DNA of 64,000 bases from Actinomadura litoris. Lineage in GTDB: Bacteria > Actinomycetota > Actinomycetes > Streptosporangiales > Streptosporangiaceae. A model generated the notes under the pieces. The model had not been told where the DNA came from. It worked only from the letters and a program-made list of their open reading frames with translations, and did not search any database. Shown here piece after piece: positions 7,388-14,680 of this stretch. The first letter of the stretch is position 1; the number at the start of each line of letters is the position of its first letter. Made by a program: the position numbers and the translations under genes. The stretch lies in NCBI RefSeq assembly GCF_009733595.1, contig NZ_WOFH01000006.1:558001-622000 (forward strand). The letters are read 5' to 3'.

Positions 7388-8697
7388 GAGGTTTCGCTTT
7401 CATTGAGGGTTTCGCCGAGGGACGGTGAGCGGCGGCGGAACACCGCCGTCCGCAGCACCACGAACCGGATCGCGGTGACCAGCACCGAGGCGACCGCCAG
7501 AACCAGCGTCTCGGCGGCATGCGACGCGCCCGGATCGGCCTGCTGGAACAGCAGCACGCCCGCGGACGTCACCGAGTACCCCACGGTGAACAGGGCCCCG
7601 GCGCCCAGATGCGCGCGGCCGGCGCCGACCGCGGACCCGCGGAAGGTCAGCCGCCGGTTCGCCTCGGTGTTGAGCACCGTCAGCACCACCAGCGACACCA
7701 GGTTGGCCAGCGCCGCGGGCCACCACGACCGCAGCAGCCAGTACAGCAGCGCCTGCCCTGCCGTGGAGACGACGCCGATCGCCACGAAGCAGACCAGCTC
7801 CCAGGTGAGCGCCGTCCGCCTGCGGGCGGGCGCGAGCACCGCGTCGGGGTGCTCGGCGGACGGCGCGGCCCGTCGCGGCACCGCGACGTCGGCGGCCCCG
7901 GACGCCTTCAGCCTCGCCATACGCCACATCCCCTTCAGATCGTCCAGCGCCGTCCGGACCACGCGGACGCGGGTGTCGACGTCCTCCACCCAGTCGACCG
8001 GCACCTCGTGAACGCGCAGCCCGTTGTGCTCGGCGAGCACCAGCAGTTCGGTGTCGAAGAACCACGCGTCGTCCTCGGTGACCGCGAGCAGCGGCCGGAC
8101 GACCCGCGTCCGCGCGGCCTTGAAGCCGCACTGCGCGTCACTGAACCGGGTGCCGAGCCCGTGCCGGAGCAGCGCGTTGTAGCAGCGCGAGATCAGCTCC
8201 CGCCGCGGCCCGCGCACGGTGCGGGCGCCGGGCGCGAGCCGGCTGCCGATCGCCAGGTCCGAATGCCCGCTGGCCAGGGGCGCGAGCAGCGGCAGCAGCC
8301 CGTCCAGCCCGGTCGACAGGTCCACGTCCATATAGGCGACGATGTCGGCCTCGCTCATCGCCCACGCCGTTCGCAGGGCCAGACCGCGCCCCTTGCGGCT
8401 CAGGTGCAGCACGCTCACCCCGGGCAGCTCGGACGCGAGCCCACGCGCGACCAACAGCGTCCGGTCGGTACTGGCATTGTCGACAACGGTGACCCGCCAC
8501 GCGAACGGCAGGTGCTCCAGCAGATAGGCGTGCAAAGTGTGCACGCAGCCGGGAAGCGCCCGCTCCTCGTTGTGGACGGGCAGGACGATCTCCACGGTCG
8601 GCATCGCGGACGGTTCCGCGGCCGGGACGGCAGGGGGCTGGAAGGGCTCGGCGGCATTGTCCGCGGCCGAGCCGACCTCACTGGACGCAGGCGTCAT
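7384..8697 (-). CDS. Bifunctional GT2 glycosyltransferase / GtrA-type membrane protein
   Basis: A 437-residue fusion. Residues about 30-250 are a GT-A fold family-2 transferase like polyprenyl-phosphate sugar synthases, with LPVHNEER, VVDNASTD, the metal-binding YMDVDLS motif and the acceptor-site region CGFKA. A GtrA domain with four transmembrane helices (about 295-420) follows. The expected reaction is transfer of a sugar from a nucleotide donor to polyprenyl phosphate, with the GtrA part assisting flipping. The start at 8697 is chosen because GAGGAT precedes this ATG and the first GT2 residues follow soon after; an upstream in-frame ATG at 8781 adds only an Arg-rich, non-conserved stretch. 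First gene of the operon. Confidence 0.9.
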   Translation of the reverse strand: MTPASSEVGSAADNAAEPFQPPAVPAAEPSAMPTVEIVLPVHNEERALPGCVHTLHAYLLEHLPFAWRVTVVDNASTDRTLLVARGLASELPGVSVLHLSRKGRGLALRTAWAMSEADIVAYMDVDLSTGLDGLLPLLAPLASGHSDLAIGSRLAPGARTVRGPRRELISRCYNALLRHGLGTRFSDAQCGFKAARTRVVRPLLAVTEDDAWFFDTELLVLAEHNGLRVHEVPVDWVEDVDTRVRVVRTALDDLKGMWRMARLKASGAADVAVPRRAAPSAEHPDAVLAPARRRTALTWELVCFVAIGVVSTAGQALLYWLLRSWWPAALANLVSLVVLTVLNTEANRRLTFRGSAVGAGRAHLGAGALFTVGYSVTSAGVLLFQQADPGASHAAETLVLAVASVLVTAIRFVVLRTAVFRRRSPSLGETLNESETS

Positions 8698-8901
8698 GGG
8701 ATCCTCGAAAGGCAGGGGGCGGGAAGTGCGACCGCGCCAGGCACACGGGGACGCCTGCCGCGTCCCGGAGCGGGGGCCCATGACACTCCCGGAACACCCG
8801 GAAGATCAACGGGGAAAAAGCAGGGAATTCGCCGAGAGTCTTCTCGCGCCGCAAAGACCGCCAGGTGGGAGCGCCTCACGAGCCCAGGCGCCGGGAAGGG
8901 C

Positions 8902-9102
8902 GGCGATCCCTTCCTCACCGCGAAGGACGCCACTGCCGACCGGATCGCCGGGCTGACCGCGAGCGGGGACAACTATGTCGCCGAGACGTTCAGCCTGGAC
9001 GAGGTCATCCTGCGGGTCCGCGCGATCCCGCGCCGGACCAGACGCTCGGACGCCGATGCCGAAGACGGGGTGCCGCGCTCCGCGGATCTCGAACTGGACC
9101 GG
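8902..9102 (+). pseudogene. Response-regulator remnant (receiver end and linker)
   Basis: The plus strand encodes about 67 residues of an OmpR-type regulator: FLTAKDATADRIAGLTASGD, then NYVAETFSLDEVILRVRAI and, after the linker, SADLELD. This covers the last third of the receiver domain and the linker. The first two thirds, including the phospho-acceptor Asp, and the whole winged helix are absent. The essential Lys of the KPFS motif is replaced (AETFS). It resembles, but is not a copy of, the intact regulator at 4422-5165, and it flanks the intact operon on the side opposite the kinase remnant at 2769-2884. Confidence 0.65.
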
Positions 9103-9383
9103 ATTCCGGCCTACGACCTCGGTGGCGGCAGCCAATGGTGGAGTCCAACGGACGATCATCACGCTTCGCGAGATGGGCTCGGCGCTATCGCGGCCGATGC
9201 CTGCCGTCGGGTCGCCGCCCAGGTGCTTCGACGTGTACAGGTCATGGAGTGACCGCCGAGTCACCAAATGAGATGGCTTCTAAAGCTGTTTCCTCACAGC
9301 TCCAGCAAAGCCCCGACCTACCCGGCTACCGCGACGATGAGAGGGCATAGCTCACGACGGTGAGATGTTCGTGGAGGCGGACC

Positions 9384-9701
9384 ATGGCCGAGACGGAGCC
9401 CCCAGCCGATGGCGTGCAGAATACCCACTCCGGAACGTCTGATGTCGTCCTGCAGGCCCGCGAGATTCAAGGCGGAGTTCATTTCCACCAGGTACCTACG
9501 GAACGGATGCCGCCGACACCACATCAACTCCCGGCTGACGTGTGGGGATTCACCGGGCGTCACCCGGACCTAGAGCAACTCGACGCCCTGCTGGCCACTC
9601 GGCCTGCGCAGCAACCTTGAGCGACGGCGTTGGCTGTCCACTGGGCCCACCGCGTTCTCGATCACTTCCCAGATGGGCAGCTGTATCTGAATCTGCCTGT
9701 C
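9384..9701 (+). pseudogene. NB-ARC ATPase gene remnant lacking the P-loop
   Basis: From the ATG at 9384, a 78-codon frame reads like the N-terminus of actinobacterial NB-ARC proteins: the non-conserved start, LQAREIQGGVHFHQVP, then PHQLPADVWGFTGRHPDLEQL. It stops at TGA. The continuation is in another frame from 9624: TALAVHWAHRVLDHFPDGQL YLNL, the helix and strand that normally follow the Walker A motif. The P-loop itself (GxxGxGKT) between the two pieces is missing, so the gene cannot bind ATP and has decayed after an internal deletion. The same architecture is intact at 14681-17239. Confidence 0.7.
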
Positions 9702-10282
9702 CCGCACTTACGCCTACCAACTCGCTAAGAGCAACGAGCTTCCATGCAGGGTGTTTCGGGTCGGCAACTGCTATCGGGTGCCAACGGCAGACCTTCTCGC
9801 CCTCCTCGGCGCGGATGGAAGGGCGACTGTCTGAGCAGGCTTCAGTGATGCATAGATGCCGGTGTGCACGACCCTGCCTCGCACAGGGCCTTATCGATGG
9901 CGCGGTTGATGGTTGCCTGGAGTGGATCGGCGCCAGGACCAGACTCGTCTCTCGCATCGGTGAGCAATCCTGGCGGTGCTGGAGAGCCAGCCGCCCTACC
10001 CTCCCAGGGCGATTGCCGACCGCTGGACCCGAACTCAAGCCGCGTGCTACGGCATTGTGAGCTTCTCGCCAACGGGCGCTCACAGTGCGGCAGGGAGCTG
10101 CCACCCCACCGCGTGGGATGAAGATCTTGCTCCAGGGTGGCTGCGCGGTTGTCCGATCGACCCGCCGTGGGGGCCCGGACCTGACGCCGGGGTCCGTCAT
10201 GATCACGCCGGAGCCCGGTGACAGAAGATCTCGGGGTTCGTTCTCGATCTTGCTTGCAGCGCTCTGACCTGGGGAACTTGGG
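9702..10282. other. Gene-free stretch between the NB-ARC remnant and tRNA-Gly
   Basis: About 580 bases with a lower GC level than the surroundings and open frames on both strands that show no recognisable domain, no good ribosome-binding site and no consistent codon bias. It may be the unrecognisable rest of the NB-ARC gene or other decayed DNA. I see no structured element in it. Confidence 0.4.
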
Positions 10283-10353
10283 AGCGGGCGACGGGAATCG
10301 AACCCGCGTAGCCAGTTTGGAAGACTGGGGCTCTACCATTGAGCTACGCCCGC
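10283..10353 (-). tRNA. tRNA-Gly (anticodon TCC)
   Basis: The minus strand folds as a complete 71-nt cloverleaf. The acceptor GCGGGCG (10353-10347) pairs with CGCCCGC, followed by discriminator T as usual for glycine tRNAs. The D-arm contains TAGCTCAATGGTAGAGC, the anticodon loop is CTTCCAA, and the T-arm carries GGTTCGAATCC. The CCA end is not encoded. It lies back-to-back with tRNA-Pro and borders the decayed region to the left, a usual place for integrated elements. Confidence 0.95.
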
Positions 10354-10478
10354 CGGCGGGGCGAGGGGGTGGTCCCTCAGGCGCCATCCCGTAGCGTACA
10401 GGGTTCCGGGAGTGGACGGGTTATCCGGGCGCGCGCGGGGTCCGGTCGGCATTAGACTTCACGGGTCGCGTGGTGCGG

Positions 10479-10552
10479 CGGGCTGTAGCGCAGTTTGGTA
10501 GCGCACCGGCTTTGGGTGCCGGGGGTCGTGGGTTCAAATCCCGCCAGCCCGA
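10479..10552 (+). tRNA. tRNA-Pro (anticodon TGG)
   Basis: A complete cloverleaf. The acceptor CGGGCTG (10479-10485) pairs with CAGCCCG (10545-10551), discriminator A follows, the anticodon loop is TTTGGGT (anticodon TGG), and the T-loop is GTTCAAATC. The first pair is C-G, the known proline-tRNA peculiarity. CCA is not encoded. It is closed by a strong terminator directly downstream. Confidence 0.95.
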
Positions 10553-10559
10553 CCCTGAG

Positions 10560-10595
10560 ACGGGGCGGCCTGGGGCCGCCCCGTCGTTGTTTTTT
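10560..10595 (+). terminator. Intrinsic terminator of tRNA-Pro
   Basis: ACGGGGCGGCC (10560-10570) and GGCCGCCCCGT (10574-10584) form a perfect 11-bp stem with a TGG loop, followed by CGTTG and a run of six T. The run ends where the convergent alaS gene ends. Confidence 0.88.
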
Positions 10596-13182
10596 ATGGG
10601 GTCAGCAGGCGGCGGGCCTCGGTCGCCGCGAGGATCAGGGCTGATTCCAGGCGGTCCGGGCGGCGGCCGCCCGCGCTTGCCACCGGGCCTTTTCCGCCCG
10701 CCCCGCCGCCCAGTTCGGACGCCGCGTCGCCCAGTAGGTGGCGGGCCTGGACGGTGTCGGACGAGACCGCCGCGACCAGGGTCGCCTTGGTGGCGGAGCG
10801 GGTGCCGAGTATCACCGCGCCGGGGCGGCGGGTGAGGACGCGGGTCGCCAGCGGGCGCAGGTCGGGGGTGTCCACGATCTGCGCCACGAGCCAGCCGCCG
10901 GGGAGGCGCTCCGCGGTTTCCGCCAGGCGGTGGGCCTGGGTCGTCAGTTCTGTTTCGCGGAGGGTCTCCAGGGTGCGTTGGGTTTCCGCGAGGGTCTCCA
11001 GACGTTGGCGGAGGCGGGTCGGTGCCTCGTTCGGGGGGACGTTCAGGAGGTTCGCGAGTTCGGTCAGCAGGGCGCGCTGGTGGTCGTGGTGGCGGAGCGC
11101 GTCCGCGCCGGTGAGGGCCTCGATCCGGCGGAGGCCGGTGCCGATGGACGATTCGCCGACGATGTGCACCGGGCCCGCCTGGGATCCGTGGCCGACGTGG
11201 GTGCCGCCGCAGAGTTCGCGGGACGCGTCGCCGATGTCGACGATGCGCACGTGGTTTCCGTACTTCTCGCCGAACAGCGCGGTCGCGCCCGCCTTCTCCG
11301 CTTCGGCGCGGCTTGTTTCCCAGACGTGGACGTCCGGGTCGTCCAGGAGGTAGTCGTTCACCAGGGTCTGGATCGTGTCGATGTCGATCGGGGTGAAGTG
11401 CGCGAAGTCGAACCGGAGGCGGCCGGGTTCGACGCGGGAGCCGCGCTGGGCCGCGTGGTCGCCGAGGACGCGCCGGAGCATCGCGTGCAGGACGTGGGTC
11501 GCGCTGTGGGAGCGCGCCGTCGCCGCGCGGCGGGAGGCGTCGACGAGTGCCTCTGCTTCCTGGCCCGGACGCACTTCGCCTTGCAGGACCTCGACCTTGT
11601 GGATGTGCAGTCCGTCCAGGCCGGGGCGTGTGTCCAGGACGCGGAGGACGCCGTCGGTGGTGCGGAGGGTTCCGGTGTCGCCGACCTGGCCGCCCGCCTC
11701 CGCGTAGAAGGGGCTCCGGGAGAGGATCACTTCGACGGTGTCGCCCTCGCGCGCGCTTGGCAGCACCTCCGTTTCGGAGAGGAGTGCCAGCAGGCGTGTC
11801 TCGGACGAGGTCGTCTCATATCCGACGAAGTCGGTGAGGCCGTGTTCGGTGACGATTCGCCGGTACAGGTCTTGGCGCGCCACCGCGTCGCCCTTGCGTC
11901 CTTGCCCTGCTCGGTGGGCCTGGCGGCGTTGGTCTTCCAGGAGTTCGCCGAACGCGTCCATGTCCACGGTGAGGCCCGCCGAGCGCGCCGCGTCCAGGGT
12001 GAGGTCGATGGGGAAGCCGTAGGTGTCGTGCAACTCGAACGCGGTCCGCCCGGAGAGGGTGGTCTTCGCGGTGCTGATCGCGGTGTCGAGGAGGCGCGAG
12101 CCCTGGCGCAGGGTTCGCTCGAAGCCCTCTTCCTCGGCGGTGACGACCTGCCGGATCAATTCCCGGTGGGGTTCCAGTTCAGGGTGGGTCACGCTCGCGG
12201 TCAGCGGCGCCAGCGCCGGCTCGTCGATGCCGAGGCGGCGGACGTGGCGGATCGCGCGGCGCATGAGGCGGCGCAGCACGTAGCCGCGGCCGTCGCGGGA
12301 GGGCAGGACGCCCTCCGCGATGAGGAAGGCGATCGAGCGCGCGTGTTCGGTGACGACGCGGAACGAGGTCGAGGTCTCGCTTCCGTCGCGTCCCGGATAT
12401 TCGCGGCCCGCCATTTCCCCGACGCGTCGCAGGGTCGGGGAGAGGAGGTCGGTCTCGCAGACGGTGTCGACGCCCTGGAGGATCGCGGCGAGGCGGTCGA
12501 GGCCGAGGCCGGTGTCGATGTTCTTGGACGGAAGTTCACCCAGGATCGGATATCCGTCCTTCGCTGGGCCCTCGCCCCGGAGGTTCTGCATGAAGACGAG
12601 GTTCCACAGTTCCTGGTAGCGCTCGCCGTCCACCGCGGGGCCGCCCTCGCGGCCGAATGCCGGGCCCCGGTCGTAGTGCAGTTCGGACGAGGGACCGCAC
12701 GGGCCGGGCGTGCCCATCGACCAGAAGTTGTCCTCCATGCCGAGCCGCTGGATCCGTTCCTGGGGGACGCCCATCCGGCGCCAGAGCCGTTCGGCCTCGT
12801 CATCGTCCTTGTAGACGGTGACCCAGAGGCGTTCGGAGTCGAGGCCGTAGTGGCGGGTGAGCAGCTCCCACGCCCAGGAGATCGCCTCCGGCTTGAAGTA
12901 GTCGCCGAAGGAGAAGTTGCCGAGCATCTCGAAGAACGTCGAGTGCCGGGTCGTCCGGCCGACGTTCTCGATGTCGCCCATGCGCGCGCATTTCTGCACG
13001 GACATGAGCCGGGGATGGTCCGGGACGTCCTCCCCGAGGAAGTAGGGCTTGAACTGGTTCATGCCCGCGTTGGTCAGCAGCAGCGTCGGGTCGGACTGGA
13101 CGAGCGGGCCGGACGGGACGGCGTGGTGGCCGCGTTCCCGGAAGAAGTCCAGAAAGGTCGAACGGATGTCAGAAGAGCGCAT
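10594..13182 (-). CDS. alaS: Alanyl-tRNA synthetase
   Basis: An 862-residue, full-length class II synthetase that charges tRNA-Ala. The N-terminal catalytic domain has the family opening (FLDFFRERGH, LLLTNAGMNQFKPYF), motif 2 (RHSTFFEMLGNFSFGDYF) and the conserved GLGLDRL of motif 3. The editing domain keeps its zinc ligands HSATH and CGGTHV. The C-terminal C-Ala domain ends in the Gly-rich GGGAGGKG. Every activity looks intact. It stands alone between a tRNA-Pro gene and an HxlR gene. In actinomycetes the housekeeping alaS normally sits with ruvX-mltG-aroE, so this may be a second copy; I cannot see the rest of the genome. The 5' leader is strongly structured. Confidence 0.92.
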   Translation of the reverse strand: MRSSDIRSTFLDFFRERGHHAVPSGPLVQSDPTLLLTNAGMNQFKPYFLGEDVPDHPRLMSVQKCARMGDIENVGRTTRHSTFFEMLGNFSFGDYFKPEAISWAWELLTRHYGLDSERLWVTVYKDDDEAERLWRRMGVPQERIQRLGMEDNFWSMGTPGPCGPSSELHYDRGPAFGREGGPAVDGERYQELWNLVFMQNLRGEGPAKDGYPILGELPSKNIDTGLGLDRLAAILQGVDTVCETDLLSPTLRRVGEMAGREYPGRDGSETSTSFRVVTEHARSIAFLIAEGVLPSRDGRGYVLRRLMRRAIRHVRRLGIDEPALAPLTASVTHPELEPHRELIRQVVTAEEEGFERTLRQGSRLLDTAISTAKTTLSGRTAFELHDTYGFPIDLTLDAARSAGLTVDMDAFGELLEDQRRQAHRAGQGRKGDAVARQDLYRRIVTEHGLTDFVGYETTSSETRLLALLSETEVLPSAREGDTVEVILSRSPFYAEAGGQVGDTGTLRTTDGVLRVLDTRPGLDGLHIHKVEVLQGEVRPGQEAEALVDASRRAATARSHSATHVLHAMLRRVLGDHAAQRGSRVEPGRLRFDFAHFTPIDIDTIQTLVNDYLLDDPDVHVWETSRAEAEKAGATALFGEKYGNHVRIVDIGDASRELCGGTHVGHGSQAGPVHIVGESSIGTGLRRIEALTGADALRHHDHQRALLTELANLLNVPPNEAPTRLRQRLETLAETQRTLETLRETELTTQAHRLAETAERLPGGWLVAQIVDTPDLRPLATRVLTRRPGAVILGTRSATKATLVAAVSSDTVQARHLLGDAASELGGGAGGKGPVASAGGRRPDRLESALILAATEARRLLTP

Positions 13183-13191
13183 GGGACGGCC

Positions 13192-13292
13192 TCACGAGGT
13201 CGATGGGATGACGGCGCACACCGCCGAGCCGGGCCGGGCGCGACTGCCCGTTCCCCGGCTCGGCGCGGCTAGCTCGCCGTCCCACCTCGTGA
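13192..13292 (-). promoter_or_regulatory. Structured alaS leader with alternative pairings
   Basis: On the minus strand upstream of the alaS ATG, TCACGAGGT (13292-13284) can pair with ACCTCGTGA (13200-13192). This encloses a 12-bp stem made of 13222-13233 and 13254-13265. A competing pairing joins GGGACGGC (13283-13276) to GCCGTCCC (13190-13183), which touches the start codon. The two long-range pairings exclude each other, and one hides the spacer before ATG, so a translational switch is plausible. TGGGACGGCG here matches the T-box core TGGNACCGCG at nine of ten positions. However, the UGGG bulge would not pair with an Ala tRNA end and no specifier stem is evident. Confidence 0.45.
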
Positions 13293-13400
13293 AAGACCAT
13301 CGGATTTCCCGCTCGATTCGCCTGTGACCCGATCACGCTACCAAGCGGTGCCGCTCCGCCGCACTTCCTTAAACGCTGCGGGAGCGGTACCGGGGCGGCC

Positions 13401-13796
13401 TCAGGACGACCGGAGCGCGTCGAGTTCGGCGGTGCGCGTGTCGTAGTCGGCGCGGGCGGCGTCGATCTCGTCGAGGTGGGCCTCGGCCCAGCCGACGAGG
13501 GCGCTGGCGGCGTCCAGGAGGGTCGCGCCGAGCGGGGTCAGCGCGTAGTCGACGCGGGGCGGCATGACCGGGAACACGGTGCGGCTGACGATGCCGTCGC
13601 GCTCCAGGCCGCGCAGCGTGACCGTGAGCATCCGCTGGCTGATGCCGTCGATCTCCCGTTTGAGCTCGGTGAACCGCTTGGTGCCCTCGCCGAGCATCGC
13701 GATCACCTGGAGCGACCACTTGTCGCCGACGCGGTCGAGGATCTCGCGGGCGCGGCACATCGAGGGGCGGTGCTCGCGGAACGCGTTCGGCTCCAT
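13401..13796 (-). CDS. HxlR-type transcriptional regulator
   Basis: A 131-residue HxlR-type winged-helix regulator. The signature is complete: conserved Cys in SMCRAREILDRVGDKWSLQV, then LREIDGISQRML-like recognition region and a beta-wing with TVFPVMPPRVDYALTPLG. Members of this family respond to electrophiles or oxidants, often through that Cys, and usually control the divergent neighbour. Here that is the YceI gene, 122 bases away. The start at 13796 has GGAGAG at the right distance; the upstream ATG at 13862 would run into the operator region and lacks one. Confidence 0.9.
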   Translation of the reverse strand: MEPNAFREHRPSMCRAREILDRVGDKWSLQVIAMLGEGTKRFTELKREIDGISQRMLTVTLRGLERDGIVSRTVFPVMPPRVDYALTPLGATLLDAASALVGWAEAHLDEIDAARADYDTRTAELDALRSS

Positions 13797-13918
13797 GGTT
13801 CTCTCCAGGTGACCGGGGCAGTTAAAAGTGCCTTCTTGTGCAGGTATCCGGGGCGGAAGCACGATGGAGGCGGTTCCGATCCAGAACCGCCTTACTCTTC
13901 ATAACAATAGGAGACACG

Positions 13919-14494
13919 ATGACCGCCCAGCTTGTCGAGATCCCCGGCTACGTCGCGGGCACCTGGACGATCGACCCCGTGCACTCCAGCGTGGGCTTCG
14001 CGATCCGGCACCTGATGGTCAGCAAGGTCCGGGGGCGGTTCGCCGAGTTCGAGGGCACGATCGTGACGGGTGAGGACGTGCTGGACTCCTCGGTGACCGC
14101 CACCATCGACCTCGCCTCCGTCGACACCGGCAACGCCCAGCGCGACGAGCACGTCAAGGCCGCCGACTTCCTGGAGGTGGAGAAGTACCCGTCGATGACC
14201 TACCGCTCGACCGGCCTGCGGCGCGAGGGCGACGGGTTCGTCCTGGACGGGGAGCTGACCCTGCGCGGCGTCACCCGCCAGGTGCCGCTGCGGCTGGAGG
14301 TCGGCGGCTTCGGCCCCGACCCGTTCCTGCAGGACGACCCGTTCAGGGGGGCCCGCGCCGGCTTCACCGCGACCGGCGAGATCAACCGGCTGGACTTCGG
14401 CGTGGGGGACGACGGCACGATCCCCGGCGGCGGGCTCGCGCTGGGGGAGAAGGTGCAGCTCGTCCTGGAGATCGAGGCGTCCCTCCAGGTCTGA
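13919..14494 (+). CDS. YceI-family protein
   Basis: A 191-residue YceI/lipocalin-like beta-barrel protein. It opens with the typical TWTIDPVHSSVGFAIRHLMV and continues with the family motifs RGRFAEFEG, NAQRDEHVKAADFLEVEKYP and DGELTLRGVTR. Relatives bind polyprenoid chains such as isoprenoid quinones or their precursors. There is no signal peptide, so this member should be cytoplasmic. The start at 13919 is preceded by TAGGAGA; longer frames have none. It is divergent from the HxlR regulator, the usual arrangement for repressor and target. Confidence 0.9.
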   Translation: MTAQLVEIPGYVAGTWTIDPVHSSVGFAIRHLMVSKVRGRFAEFEGTIVTGEDVLDSSVTATIDLASVDTGNAQRDEHVKAADFLEVEKYPSMTYRSTGLRREGDGFVLDGELTLRGVTRQVPLRLEVGGFGPDPFLQDDPFRGARAGFTATGEINRLDFGVGDDGTIPGGGLALGEKVQLVLEIEASLQV

Positions 14495-14550
14495 CCGCCG
14501 GGCCCTCCGGAAAACCCGGCGTTCAACCTCCGTTTCCCTGTCGTTCCGAC

Positions 14551-14572
14551 ATCTCGCCGTATCGGGCGAGAT
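14551..14572. promoter_or_regulatory. Short palindrome between YceI and NB-ARC genes
   Basis: ATCTCGCC (14551-14558) is mirrored by GGCGAGAT (14565-14572) around six bases. It could be a weak terminator for the YceI gene or an operator of the NB-ARC gene 109 bases downstream. No T-run follows. Confidence 0.35.
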
Positions 14573-14680
14573 CATGCGAGAAGGGTGAAATCTGCCCTTG
14601 ATGCCGTGATCGTGGGGGCCCAGGATGGCGCGCGGGGGCGTCACGAGGCGGAGGGCGCGGAGCGACGCGGAGGGACGCGG

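Noticed and set aside
1..10282. An intact prophage or integrative element ending at tRNA-Gly
   Set aside because: No integrase, excisionase, repeat of the tRNA end or phage gene can be seen. Only unrelated remnants are present.
13183..13345. A true T-box riboswitch for alaS
   Set aside because: The core matches at nine of ten positions, but the bulge reads UGGG (not complementary to the ACCA end) and no specifier stem is clear. Kept only as a T-box-like leader.
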